Assembly: GCA_024398845.1 (NCBI GenBank)
Contig: JAKSIM010000010.1
Coordinates: 1-64,000 of the forward strand
Direction: 5' to 3'
Length of the DNA: 64,000 bases
DNA from: Fibrobacter sp.
GTDB lineage: Bacteria; Fibrobacterota; Fibrobacteria; Fibrobacterales; Fibrobacteraceae
The notes below the pieces were generated by a model. The model was not told where the DNA came from and searched no databases. It worked only from the letters and a program-made list of their open reading frames with translations. This document shows positions 20,160 through 28,500 of the stretch, in pieces. A program made the translations under genes and the position numbers. Within the stretch, counting starts at the first letter, position 1; every line of letters starts with the position of its first letter.

Positions 20160-21563
20160 CTAGAACGGTCTTACAAACAGGCCGTTGAGGAGCTCACTGT
20201 AGAGCATCAACAAAATGTCACTAAAATAGCTAGTAGTACTATTCGACAGAGTTTTCTGATTGACAAGGCTCGTGCAAGCTTCAAGCCAAGCAGAATTGGT
20301 TCCAACGCCCGTCGCGCACCATGCGGCAAGCCACTGCGTAGGAACAGCCGTATTCCTGGTCACATCGGCACCTTCGGCCAAATTCCAGGAATAGTTGACA
20401 GCCAAAGCCTTGCTAGACGGATCCCCGCCAGACTTACCCACAATGAAGTTGTTCAAAATGGTGAGGACGCTTAACGCACGTTCATCCTTATACCAGTAGT
20501 AATCCCAAGCAATACGCCATGGAATACGCACAGATTCCTTGTTAAAGGAGTGATACGTAAAACCAGATTTCTCTGTGCCAGCAGCTCCATTAGGCGGGTT
20601 CACAGAAGTCAAATTGGCAAGGCTCCAGTCCGGGAACACACCTGTACCGGCGGCTTGCATTTGTTGCATGTAAGAATACATGTTATTCAGCACGCCAGTC
20701 CAATTATGAGATGCGTCCGTATCATATGCAGCAAACAAACGTATTGCCACAGGAGAGAAATAACTCAAGTTATAGGTAATGGCTCCATTCCTGCCATTCC
20801 ACATGGATGTATTACCCGACATAATGGTAAGCGTCGTGGGGTCGATTTCTTCGTCCCAAATGGCCTTGGCTATCACCAATGCATCGGCGAGATACTCCTG
20901 ATTACCCGTTTTCAAAGACATAATAATGAGAGACGCGGCAATGTCAAGGTCAGCATCCGTCGCACTGGAATTATCAAGAACATCGAACGAGAACGACTTA
21001 GTAATCCACGGCATCAAGTTCTGCTTATTATTGACTCTGAATCCACGAGAATAATTCCACAAGCGGTTAAATGTTTCCACATCATTTTGGAAACACGCAA
21101 TCAACATGCCATAACCAATGCCCTCAGAAACAGTGCAAGCACGGGCCTTCATAACGCCGGAGACATCTGTTTTGCACTGGTTATTTGAGGACTGTGCAGA
21201 CCAAATGACTCGGCCTGCTAAGGGGAAAGCAGAAAACACATAAGTAAAATCACTTGCCATATCCGCATAATAAACGCTTTCATCTTCAATTGTCACATAA
21301 TGGAACTGCTTCCAAGCCGGGTACAGCGCAACAGGAGCATTAGGATTCGCTACAGAGGCAAGAGGAACATCCGCTGCGGGAACCACAGGAGTGGACGCCG
21401 ATGTCGCAGGGTCAGGAGTCACCACTGGTTCGGTAGATGCCGAAGACAACACAGGATCTGGTGTTGGAGGGGTCACCGGGTCAGCAGCCGAGTCGCCTCC
21501 ACAAGCGGAAAGGCCAAATGCTAAGCCACAGAAAAGAGGAAGCAAAAACTTTTTATTATCCAT
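20160..21563 (-). CDS. Glycoside hydrolase family 8 lipoprotein (endoglucanase/xylanase type)
   Basis: The 467-residue protein is a lipoprotein (lipobox LSAC, Cys21) with a Pro/Thr/Ser-rich linker to about residue 75 and then a GH8 (alpha/alpha)6-barrel domain. The catalytic acid is in TVSEGIGYGMLIA (Glu147) and the GH8 signature ATDADLDIAASLIIM is at 201-215 with Asp203. GH8 enzymes are inverting endo-hydrolases acting on cellulose, xylan, chitosan or lichenan; which one applies cannot be read here. The lipid anchor places it on the cell envelope, probably the outer membrane. It has its own terminator and a separate spacer upstream, so it looks monocistronic. Confidence 0.92.
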   Translation of the reverse strand: MDNKKFLLPLFCGLAFGLSACGGDSAADPVTPPTPDPVLSSASTEPVVTPDPATSASTPVVPAADVPLASVANPNAPVALYPAWKQFHYVTIEDESVYYADMASDFTYVFSAFPLAGRVIWSAQSSNNQCKTDVSGVMKARACTVSEGIGYGMLIACFQNDVETFNRLWNYSRGFRVNNKQNLMPWITKSFSFDVLDNSSATDADLDIAASLIIMSLKTGNQEYLADALVIAKAIWDEEIDPTTLTIMSGNTSMWNGRNGAITYNLSYFSPVAIRLFAAYDTDASHNWTGVLNNMYSYMQQMQAAGTGVFPDWSLANLTSVNPPNGAAGTEKSGFTYHSFNKESVRIPWRIAWDYYWYKDERALSVLTILNNFIVGKSGGDPSSKALAVNYSWNLAEGADVTRNTAVPTQWLAAWCATGVGTNSAWLEACTSLVNQKTLSNSTTSYFSDILLMLYSELLNGLFVRPF

Positions 21564-21672
21564 AAAAACCTCAATAAAATTATCTTGCTCTAATATATAT
21601 TCATATTTCTGTTCATGCTAAAATGACGATAAAAAATAACCATCCGCTCATCCATATTTTGCACTAAATCAC

Positions 21673-21711
21673 ACAAAAAAACAAAGAGGCCGCAATCGCG
21701 ACCTCTTTGTT
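21673..21711 (-). terminator. Intrinsic terminator after the T9SS-type secreted protein
   Basis: A 14-bp stem (21680-21693 with 21698-21711, G-U pair included) closes a 4-base loop. On the minus strand it is followed by TTTTTTTG. The stem starts 18 bp after the stop codon at 21729. Confidence 0.9.
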
Positions 21712-21728
21712 AAAAAGCATTGCTTTTA

Positions 21729-22679
21729 TTACTTGACAATGATCTTCTGGCTGAAGTCAACAGACTTACCAGCAACGCGGACCATGTAGACACCGGCGTC
21801 GATGTAAGTGAGGTCGAGAGCAGCGGTAGAGCTCACGTCACCCTTAGCAACAACCTGACCCTGGAGGTTCATCACTTCAGCAGAAGCGACAGACTTGATT
21901 CCAGAGAAGGAGAGCATACGGCCAGCAAGCACAGCCTTCACAGCGGAAGCGGCGCGAACCTGCGGGATAGCCGATCCACCATCGCAAGGAGCACCATCGT
22001 TGCTAGACACACCGACGATGTTGAATGAACCACTGGTACCATCCTTGGCCTGAATCTTGAACTTCACGCTAGCAAGAGCAGCAGCGGCTTCGGGACCGGT
22101 AACCTTGCCCTTGCCCCAGCCAGCCTGCTTAAACATAGCCCAATCCTTACAAACCTGAGCGGGAGAATCTTGTGCAGGAAGGCTTACGAACGGGTTGTCG
22201 TAACCGATTTCGCCATCTCTGGTATCGCCGAGGCCAAGTTCCAAAGTTGCCTTAGAGCTTGACGTATAGGTAATGCAAATACCACCCCAGCTAGTGACAT
22301 CAGCCGGCTGAGCTTCGCCGCCAGTTTCGGTTTCTGTACCAGCAACGTTAAAGCCAATACCAATGAACGGATCATAGGTAATCGTGCCAGCATTCAAGGA
22401 AAAATCACCACAAACGCCACCGCACTGGTCGATAACCGGGTCGAGAGCGTCTTCGGAGTACTCGTTACCCAAATCTGTCGGCCATGTCACCGTAGACTGA
22501 CCACCATCAGCATCATCCCCATAGTTATACCAGTAACCAGAAGTATTGGTGCCATTATCGAGTTCGGTGTTTACGAAGTAATCACCGGATTCGGTAGACA
22601 TAGCGCCAGTCCAGCACATTGCAGAAGCAAGGCCGGCAGCAGCAAGAATCGCCGAAGCAGTAAGAATTTTCTTAGTCAT
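21729..22679 (-). CDS. Secreted protein with T9SS-type C-terminal domain, possibly carbohydrate-binding
   Basis: The 316-residue protein has a signal peptide (cut after about GLASA), a Cys-containing beta-rich middle (about 22-225) and a C-terminal sorting domain (about 232-316: LSFSGIKSVASAEVMNLQGQ ... LDLTYIDAGVYMVRVAGKS). The middle part, with SGYWYNYGDDADGGQSTVTWP near its start and SWGGICITYTSSSKATLELGL further in, is like family-11/CIA30-type carbohydrate-binding modules found in Fibrobacter surface proteins. It lies between GH8 and the divergent GH5 gene, which suggests a role in plant polysaccharide binding. It lacks any hydrolase motif. Binding is inferred. Confidence 0.75.
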   Translation of the reverse strand: MTKKILTASAILAAAGLASAMCWTGAMSTESGDYFVNTELDNGTNTSGYWYNYGDDADGGQSTVTWPTDLGNEYSEDALDPVIDQCGGVCGDFSLNAGTITYDPFIGIGFNVAGTETETGGEAQPADVTSWGGICITYTSSSKATLELGLGDTRDGEIGYDNPFVSLPAQDSPAQVCKDWAMFKQAGWGKGKVTGPEAAAALASVKFKIQAKDGTSGSFNIVGVSSNDGAPCDGGSAIPQVRAASAVKAVLAGRMLSFSGIKSVASAEVMNLQGQVVAKGDVSSTAALDLTYIDAGVYMVRVAGKSVDFSQKIIVK

Positions 22680-23111
22680 AAGTCTCTCTCTTTTTTAATT
22701 GTTTTTAGCCCTTTTTGGCTGTTCAACAGCTAATATATCTTTTTTTTTCACGTTTTTGCAATATTTTTTTCAAAAATGTCAAAAAAACGTAATTTTCATC
22801 TCATTCTTTTATCAAGAGCGCTTTTTTTCCCTCATTTTCGCAACAAAGTTCCTTTTTTTTTACAACCTTGTTTTTTATTACAAAATTCTGCCATCACAAT
22901 TCTTGTGCGTAGAGTCACAAGTCCTTGGTACGCAACTTTTTATTTACCTTTTACAAGATAATTTCAACATCTTAAAAATTATTTTTAAGTTGCGTGTATA
23001 GTGTATTCATACAAAAGCAAGCCGCGTATTCAACGGTAAACACAAAAAGCAAACCAACCCAAGCCCCTTTTGAAAGAATAAACTATCTTGTTAAAAAATT
23101 TAGGAGTTTAT
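22680..23111. promoter_or_regulatory. 432-bp AT-rich divergent promoter region between secreted protein and GH5
   Basis: This gene-free spacer serves two divergent secreted-protein genes. It is dominated by T and A runs and holds no credible ORF. A TATAGT at 22997-23002 is a possible -10 box for the GH5 gene, about 110 bp before its ATG, but no good -35 is seen at the right spacing. TAGGAG lies 6-11 bases before the GH5 ATG and fixes its start. Confidence 0.35.
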
Positions 23112-25340
23112 ATGAATTTTAAAAAGCTACTCCCCTGCCTTCTTGCCTTTGCAGTGATTTCTGCATTTGCCAGCGGAACTACCGCGGTTCCTAAAAAAAT
23201 AGGCCCGGTCAGCTACTACGGAGCCCTCCACACCAGTGGCGGGAAAATTATTGGTGCCAAAAACAACCAAGAGGTAATGCTTCGCGGCATGAGTTTATTC
23301 TGGTCCGACGCAACAGGTCTGCCGTATTACAAAAAAGACGTTATCAGTTGGGCCGTCGACAACCTGAAAATGGACGTTTTCCGTTTTGCCATGGGTATTA
23401 CCTGCTACTCTAGTACTAAGCAGCAGTCCAATGGTTGCGTAGACAGCGCAGATTCACTCTTTAACGGATACTCTTACGTCTCGGATCCCAGTGGCTATAA
23501 AGGCGTTGTTGACCGAATGGTCGAAGCCGCTGTCGAAAACGACGTGTATATTATTATTGACTGGCACAGCCATCGTGCGGAACACGAAAAAACGCAGGCA
23601 AACAGCTTCTTTAAAGAAATTTCTGCAAAGTACGCCAATATTCCTAACGTCATTTACGAAATCTATAACGAACCCGTCAATACCGACTGGGGAACTATCA
23701 CTAGTTATGCAAATTCCATAACTTCCGCCATTCGCGCCAACACCGAAAATTTGGTTCTCGTAGGCACGCCCAGCTGGTCTCAGTTGACCCAATACGGTGG
23801 AGTTAACGGAACAAATGTCGGCTACGTATTCCACTTCTATGCAGGCACTCACACTGTCGGTACCTTTGGCAGCCGCATTACTGCCGCCAAGAACAGTGGT
23901 AACCCGGTGTTCATTACCGAATGGGGTACCGTCAATGCCGATGGCGCAGGCTCCGCGAACGCAGGCAACACAAACGATTGGATTCAGTTCATGGAATCCA
24001 ACAAGATTAGCAACTGTAACTGGAGCCTTCGTCAAACCAACGGCAAGGAAACTTCCGGCATGTTCGACGGTAGCACAGAACTCACTTCTCAAGGACTACT
24101 TTCAAGTGCAACCTACAGTGCCTCTGGCAACATTGTCAAAAAATACTTGACCGAACACGGCCAATCCTGGGCAGATTCCCTCCTCAAGGGTAAAAACTCT
24201 GGCAGCTGCGCATTCAAGGCAGCCAAGGCTAAAGAAACAGATGGAACTCTTTCTGGCGTCCTGAAATCAGGATGCACCTACACCTCCAGCAACGAAAATG
24301 TCGTAACTATTTCTGGAACAGACCTCGCCATTCATAGCGCTGGCTACGCCATATTGACCGGCAACGACGGATCCGAAAGCGCCGTAATCATTAGTGAAGT
24401 CGCTAAGCAGAGCATTTCTAACTTTGCCGACATGTACTGCCGTTATGGCGAAGTAGATCCTCATACTTGCTCTATTAACCGAGGCGCAAACTTCTCCGGC
24501 TCGAATTCTTCGAGTGCGACCTTCGAATGGATTCTAGGCATGGAGAAAAAGACCCTTGAAGGAGCCACGTACACCATCAAGTCTTTAAATCCAGATATTG
24601 TTGACATAAAAACAGCCAAATGCACAAACAAGACCTATTGCTCAACGACTCAAAAAGAAGCAAATTCCGTTATTATGTACGTATTCAAACAATTCGGAGA
24701 GGCAAAGATTGTTGCAACGGCACCGGCTGTTACCGGCTATACGGCTATGAATGACACAATTACCGTCACCTACCGTAAAGCCGAAAATAAGTTCCCTCGA
24801 ACTTTCAAAGGCAGGACCATAGCTTTGGGAGCGACCGCTTCCGAAGCAGCTCCAAATAAGAATACCTCGGGAAATCCGATAACCTACTCATTCAACGGCA
24901 AAGAAACCTCCCCTTACTTGTCCATCTCAGGTAGCGACCTTGTTGCAGGGAACCAAAACGCGATAATTCAACTTGACGCACGTATCGCAGAAACCGACAC
25001 CCACGAAGAAGGTTCCATGACTGTAACCATCATTGTCGGCGACTCCGCAAGCGCCGTAAACAAGGACGAATACTACAAAACCTCTATTCCAGCCCTTTCT
25101 ACCGCAAAATCCGGTGTACAGGCCCAGTTCAACAACAAGGGAATGTTACTCACCTCCAATTCCAGGAGTCCGCTCGAAGTATCGATCTTTAGCGTAAATG
25201 GAGAAAGGGTGTTCCACAAGACCGTGAACTTAAGCCTTGGCACGCGCTTTATTTCACTGGGCGAACTTAAGGCAGGCAACTACATTGCAAACGTCAAGCA
25301 AGACGGGACCTTGAGCGTGTTCAATTGGTCTAAGCAGTAG
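23112..25340 (+). CDS. Secreted GH5 endoglucanase with C-terminal beta domains and T9SS-type sorting end
   Basis: The start is the ATG at 23112 with AGGAG just upstream; a TTG 24 bp earlier gives no signal peptide. The 742-residue protein has a signal peptide ending near SAFASG, then a GH5 TIM barrel (about 25-320). The acid/base Glu is in IYEIYNEPV (Glu187), the nucleophile in VFITEWGTV (Glu270), and the substrate-site IIDWHSH is present. GH5 enzymes of this layout (subfamily 2-like) are retaining endo-beta-1,4-glucanases. Two or three beta-rich domains of unknown type follow, the last resembling a cadherin-like fold (YSFNGKETSPYLSISGSDL), and the end (LEVSIFSVNGERVFHK ... GELKAGNYIANVKQDG) is a T9SS-type domain. 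It is probably surface-bound or secreted. Confidence 0.93.
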   Translation: MNFKKLLPCLLAFAVISAFASGTTAVPKKIGPVSYYGALHTSGGKIIGAKNNQEVMLRGMSLFWSDATGLPYYKKDVISWAVDNLKMDVFRFAMGITCYSSTKQQSNGCVDSADSLFNGYSYVSDPSGYKGVVDRMVEAAVENDVYIIIDWHSHRAEHEKTQANSFFKEISAKYANIPNVIYEIYNEPVNTDWGTITSYANSITSAIRANTENLVLVGTPSWSQLTQYGGVNGTNVGYVFHFYAGTHTVGTFGSRITAAKNSGNPVFITEWGTVNADGAGSANAGNTNDWIQFMESNKISNCNWSLRQTNGKETSGMFDGSTELTSQGLLSSATYSASGNIVKKYLTEHGQSWADSLLKGKNSGSCAFKAAKAKETDGTLSGVLKSGCTYTSSNENVVTISGTDLAIHSAGYAILTGNDGSESAVIISEVAKQSISNFADMYCRYGEVDPHTCSINRGANFSGSNSSSATFEWILGMEKKTLEGATYTIKSLNPDIVDIKTAKCTNKTYCSTTQKEANSVIMYVFKQFGEAKIVATAPAVTGYTAMNDTITVTYRKAENKFPRTFKGRTIALGATASEAAPNKNTSGNPITYSFNGKETSPYLSISGSDLVAGNQNAIIQLDARIAETDTHEEGSMTVTIIVGDSASAVNKDEYYKTSIPALSTAKSGVQAQFNNKGMLLTSNSRSPLEVSIFSVNGERVFHKTVNLSLGTRFISLGELKAGNYIANVKQDGTLSVFNWSKQ

Positions 25341-25353
25341 TCTTTCTATCGTT

Positions 25354-25388
25354 CAAAAAAGCCCCGAGCCTTTAGGCACGGGGCTTTT
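25354..25388. terminator. Bidirectional terminator between GH5 and glycosyltransferase copy 2
   Basis: The stem AAAAGCCCCG / CGGGGCTTTT flanks a 12-base segment that itself can pair (AGCC/GGCA). It has A and T runs on both sides, so it can stop both converging genes, which end at 25340 (plus) and 25393 (minus). Confidence 0.9.
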
Positions 25389-25392
25389 TCTA

Positions 25393-26445
25393 TTACAAGT
25401 AGGTATTCACGAAGCGTTTTATAAACTCAGAATCTTCACACAGCCAGTGTTTTTCTTCCATAGACTGATATTGCCAGGAAATGGCCCTCATATAATTATC
25501 AGGGTCACACAGAGCATTGAATTTAGCATCTAGTTCTTCGGGACTGCCGGCCTGGTTCACAAGCTGTTCCTTGGGGATATAGCTATATGGGCTACCGGCA
25601 AAATCACTACCTAAGAATACGGCGCCCAATGCGGCAGCTTCTTTTACCTTCAAATCACTCTTTGCCTTGTTGAAATCAATATTGCACAAGGGAGCCAAGT
25701 AAAAGTCCGGTCGATAGCTCGCCGCTGTTGATGGGAATTGCATCATACTCGTATACGGAATCGTTGTATACTTTCCTTCGAGGCCATTCAAAAAAGTGGG
25801 ATTGCCAAACACGTAAAAATCAATAGAACCCTCTTCGATGCGCTTACGCAGCCAAGGCACCCACGGGCCCTCAAAATCACCCAAATCATCCGGAGTACAG
25901 TGTCCTAACGCCCCTGCATACATAACCTTGGGAACCCCCGTAAACGGAGCGGTAGTCTTATGGCTACCAAACAGGGAACCCGACACTCCATTGGGCACAA
26001 CCACGGCATTGGCTCCAAGATCACTCTTGATGCGGTTCGCCAAATACCTGGTAGAGCAAGCAACCACATCGAAAAGCGGCAAAATCTGCTTATAGCGATT
26101 AGCGACAATAGCTTCAACATCGCCGAGTCCCTGGGCGCGGGCTTTAATAATTGGAGAAAGGTCCCACTGAAGGTCGTCGATATCAGTCACCAGCTTAAAG
26201 CCGCATTCCTTTTTTAGCTTGGCGTACATCATTACCACTTCCATTTTGCCCGATGCCGTAGGACGTGGAATAATGATTGAACGAACTTTTTTTAGAGTCT
26301 CCTTGCTAGTACATGTCAAATGCGTAATAGACGGATATACCTGGTATTCATTAGCACGCATAAGTTGCATCAAAGGTAAAATGCACCTCACCCAATCGGA
26401 CTGCGCCATGTCGCTCGGATGCATAATCGCATGTAGTTTCGTCAT
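25393..26445 (-). CDS. GT-B-like glycosyltransferase, copy 2 of 2
   Basis: The 350-residue protein is a close paralogue of the gene at 16875-17924. Shared stretches include EGPWVPWLRKRIEEGSIDFY, LHPSDMAQS/MHPSDMAQS, KLVTDIDDLxW, CSTRYL and NKAKSDLKxKEAA. Both have an Asp-rich VTDIDDL segment and a Pro-Asn-x-Val near the middle, as in group-1 (GT-B) glycosyltransferases. It has no signal or membrane helix. The two copies differ mainly between residues 98 and 170, perhaps the acceptor side. It is separated from the next operon by a terminator and probably has its own promoter. Substrate unknown; a role in LPS or surface glycan is a guess. Confidence 0.7.
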   Translation of the reverse strand: MTKLHAIMHPSDMAQSDWVRCILPLMQLMRANEYQVYPSITHLTCTSKETLKKVRSIIIPRPTASGKMEVVMMYAKLKKECGFKLVTDIDDLQWDLSPIIKARAQGLGDVEAIVANRYKQILPLFDVVACSTRYLANRIKSDLGANAVVVPNGVSGSLFGSHKTTAPFTGVPKVMYAGALGHCTPDDLGDFEGPWVPWLRKRIEEGSIDFYVFGNPTFLNGLEGKYTTIPYTSMMQFPSTAASYRPDFYLAPLCNIDFNKAKSDLKVKEAAALGAVFLGSDFAGSPYSYIPKEQLVNQAGSPEELDAKFNALCDPDNYMRAISWQYQSMEEKHWLCEDSEFIKRFVNTYL

Positions 26446-26462
26446 ATAATTCCTCGATTTTC

Positions 26463-26494
26463 AAAAAAACCTTCCCCATTTTTGAGGAAGGTTT
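26463..26494 (-). terminator. Terminator of the six-gene outer-membrane operon
   Basis: A 9-bp perfect stem (26467-26475 with 26486-26494) is followed on the minus strand by TTTTTTTGA. It lies 25 bp past the last gene of the operon. Confidence 0.9.
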
Positions 26495-26518
26495 CAAAAA
26501 TTCCTTGCTAAGGCAAAA

Positions 26519-27577
26519 TTACTTTTTCTTCTTCGGCTTGTAATCCATATCAGGGCGAATCTGCAAGCCAATCGTCACCAACAAGGAGATAATCGGTTCG
26601 TGATGATCCTGAGAGAGGTCATAAACGGCAACGCCACCCATGCCATCGGCCTTCACCTGTTCAGCAACAGCTTTCACAGACGGGATGCCCATGAACACGA
26701 TAGCTTCAGATGAGCTAACGGCAAGTTCCGACTTGCTGGATTCATCAAAAGTAACCTTGTAATCGGGAGTATTGAACTTGCCCATCAATTCGGCATAGGA
26801 GAGGTAACCTTCGTTACCGCTACCCGTACCTTGGTGAGCAGAACCATAACCAGTAGCTCCGAGGAAAGATTTGCCATAGAGGTAAACAACCGGCACCAAG
26901 AGGCTTTTTTCTACGCCCTTTTCGGCAACGGCGTTCAAGCCCTGTTGAATGGATTCAGCACCCTGGTTCGGCTCAAGAGCAGACGTTTCTTCGGTCATCT
27001 TATCGGCCATGAATACATCCACATAGGCTAGGCGATTCAAAGCTTCGGCAGAGTAACCGTCCATGCCAGCATCCGGATAAACAGTACTGGTTACAATGGA
27101 GCCAGACATGCCATCGACAAAAGCATTGAGCATTGCGGCATAAGCTTCGGCGTCTTCACCGGTCAAGTTCTGCCAGTCAAGTTCAACACCGTCACCACCG
27201 TTTGTAGAAATCCATTCCTTCACGTTGGAAACGAACGTCGGGAGAACTTCTTCGGAAGTAGCGATGGTCTTCAGGGCGCCCTCGGCTTCGGCACCACCCA
27301 CAGAAACCACGAGCTTTACGCCGTTTTCCTTGGAAAGTCTAACAAGTTCCTTGAAATTTTCGGCATCATTTTCATCGGCAAAAGCCACGGAACCATCTTC
27401 ACTGGGAACCAAGTTGGCATAGTGAATGTTGGTCACCAGATTGTAGCGAATATCCTTAGGGTAGAACTGGGAATATTGGCTCCAATAAGGATAGAAGCCA
27501 ACAATCTTGTCTGCAGCAGCCTGAGCCGTTACAGCAAAGCCTAAAGTCAAAGCTAGAGCAAGTACTTTAATATTCAT
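26519..27577 (-). CDS. GH18-fold secreted protein with catalytic Glu replaced by Gln (pseudo-chitinase)
   Basis: The 352-residue protein has a signal peptide (cut after about TAQA) and a GH18 TIM-barrel layout: KIVGFYPYWSQY at the first strand, TNIHYANLVP, KLVVSVGGA at strand 3, and the catalytic strand GGDGVELDWQN at 128-137. The family motif is DGxDxDxE; here it reads D129-G-V-E132-L-D134-W-Q136, so the proton-donor Glu is Gln and the second Asp is Glu. Such proteins are typically lectin-like glycan binders rather than hydrolases. The C-terminus ends in a Lys run. It is the last gene of the operon 26519-35932, 12 bp after the lipoprotein gene. I infer a non-catalytic glycan-binding or complex-forming role. 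Confidence 0.85.
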   Translation of the reverse strand: MNIKVLALALTLGFAVTAQAAADKIVGFYPYWSQYSQFYPKDIRYNLVTNIHYANLVPSEDGSVAFADENDAENFKELVRLSKENGVKLVVSVGGAEAEGALKTIATSEEVLPTFVSNVKEWISTNGGDGVELDWQNLTGEDAEAYAAMLNAFVDGMSGSIVTSTVYPDAGMDGYSAEALNRLAYVDVFMADKMTEETSALEPNQGAESIQQGLNAVAEKGVEKSLLVPVVYLYGKSFLGATGYGSAHQGTGSGNEGYLSYAELMGKFNTPDYKVTFDESSKSELAVSSSEAIVFMGIPSVKAVAEQVKADGMGGVAVYDLSQDHHEPIISLLVTIGLQIRPDMDYKPKKKK

Positions 27578-27589
27578 AACAACCTCGCC

Positions 27590-28489
27590 TTACTTGATTT
27601 CGCGAACCACGCCGCTATCATCAACGCAATATAGTTTCGTAACAGGATAAACTTCTGTAATAGCAGGATTACCCGCTTCCGCTTCGGTGCACTTGCGATA
27701 AGCCCATCCATTATCACGACCAAACATCGAATATTGCAGGCTGATGGCCAGAGTGTCTATTTTGATTTCACGCAAAGCAGCCAAATCATCTTCGGTATCC
27801 GTAAAATTGAAATTCTTCAGGAATGTGATGTCATTTTTTTGAGGACCGGTTCCCGGCACAGAATCCGGAACAGTCACACACGCAGAAGAATCAACTACAG
27901 AAGAGCCCATTTTTGAGCCCTTCATTACCCAAACGGAATCTCCAATATCAAATTCTTGAAGAACGCTATCGACCATGCCAGAAACATGAACCATTTTATC
28001 TGATTCCATAACACCAGCCGGTTCAACAGTAATAGGCTCTTGCAGTTTGATATCAATCGTATCAACTCCAGATTCCGCTTCGGCAGAAGCTACAAGCTTT
28101 TGCACGTTAAGCGTGACAAACTTTTTCCCGCAAGTTGTTTTTTCAGAAACAACCGGCAGCCAAAGATTTTCCCAATACGTTTCCGAATAGCCCGCATAAA
28201 TCGGATTCACCATGATTTCGTGCAGCAAATCCATGTTGGCCTCAAAAGCAGCCTGGTCCGCAGCAATTTGTTCGTTAGTCTGGGCATTCTTAACAGCAGC
28301 ATTGTGACTTTTCACATAGTCACGAATTTGCAAACTAACCAACTCGGGGTGCAGTTGCGCATACTCGGCGTTATTAAAATCGCTCGGAAAATTCTCCGAC
28401 ACAGCCTCGGAATCGGAAACATCCATAGACGAGCATGCAACCATAGATATTGCCGCAACAGAAATCAAATATTTATTAAGAAGTTTCAT
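27590..28489 (-). CDS. Lipoprotein of the outer-membrane operon, family unknown
   Basis: I prefer the ATG at 28489 (MKLLNKYLISVAAISMVAC), which has AGAGG seven bases upstream; the ATG two codons earlier lies only one base from that site. The 299-residue protein has a lipobox MVAC, then a helical segment (about 30-105, FNNAEYAQLHPELVSLQIRD) and a mixed C-terminal part with several Cys residues (TTCGKK, SSACVT, YRKCTEAE, LYCVDD). I do not recognise the family. It lies 11 bp after the 713-aa barrel gene and 12 bp before the GH18-like gene, so a tight association with these is likely. It may tie the barrels to the soluble glycan binder. Confidence 0.8.
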   Translation of the reverse strand: MKLLNKYLISVAAISMVACSSMDVSDSEAVSENFPSDFNNAEYAQLHPELVSLQIRDYVKSHNAAVKNAQTNEQIAADQAAFEANMDLLHEIMVNPIYAGYSETYWENLWLPVVSEKTTCGKKFVTLNVQKLVASAEAESGVDTIDIKLQEPITVEPAGVMESDKMVHVSGMVDSVLQEFDIGDSVWVMKGSKMGSSVVDSSACVTVPDSVPGTGPQKNDITFLKNFNFTDTEDDLAALREIKIDTLAISLQYSMFGRDNGWAYRKCTEAEAGNPAITEVYPVTKLYCVDDSGVVREIK

Positions 28490-28500
28490 TTGCATACCTC

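Noticed and set aside
26519-27577. Active chitinase
   Set aside because: The GH18 catalytic Glu is Gln, so an active enzyme should not be annotated.
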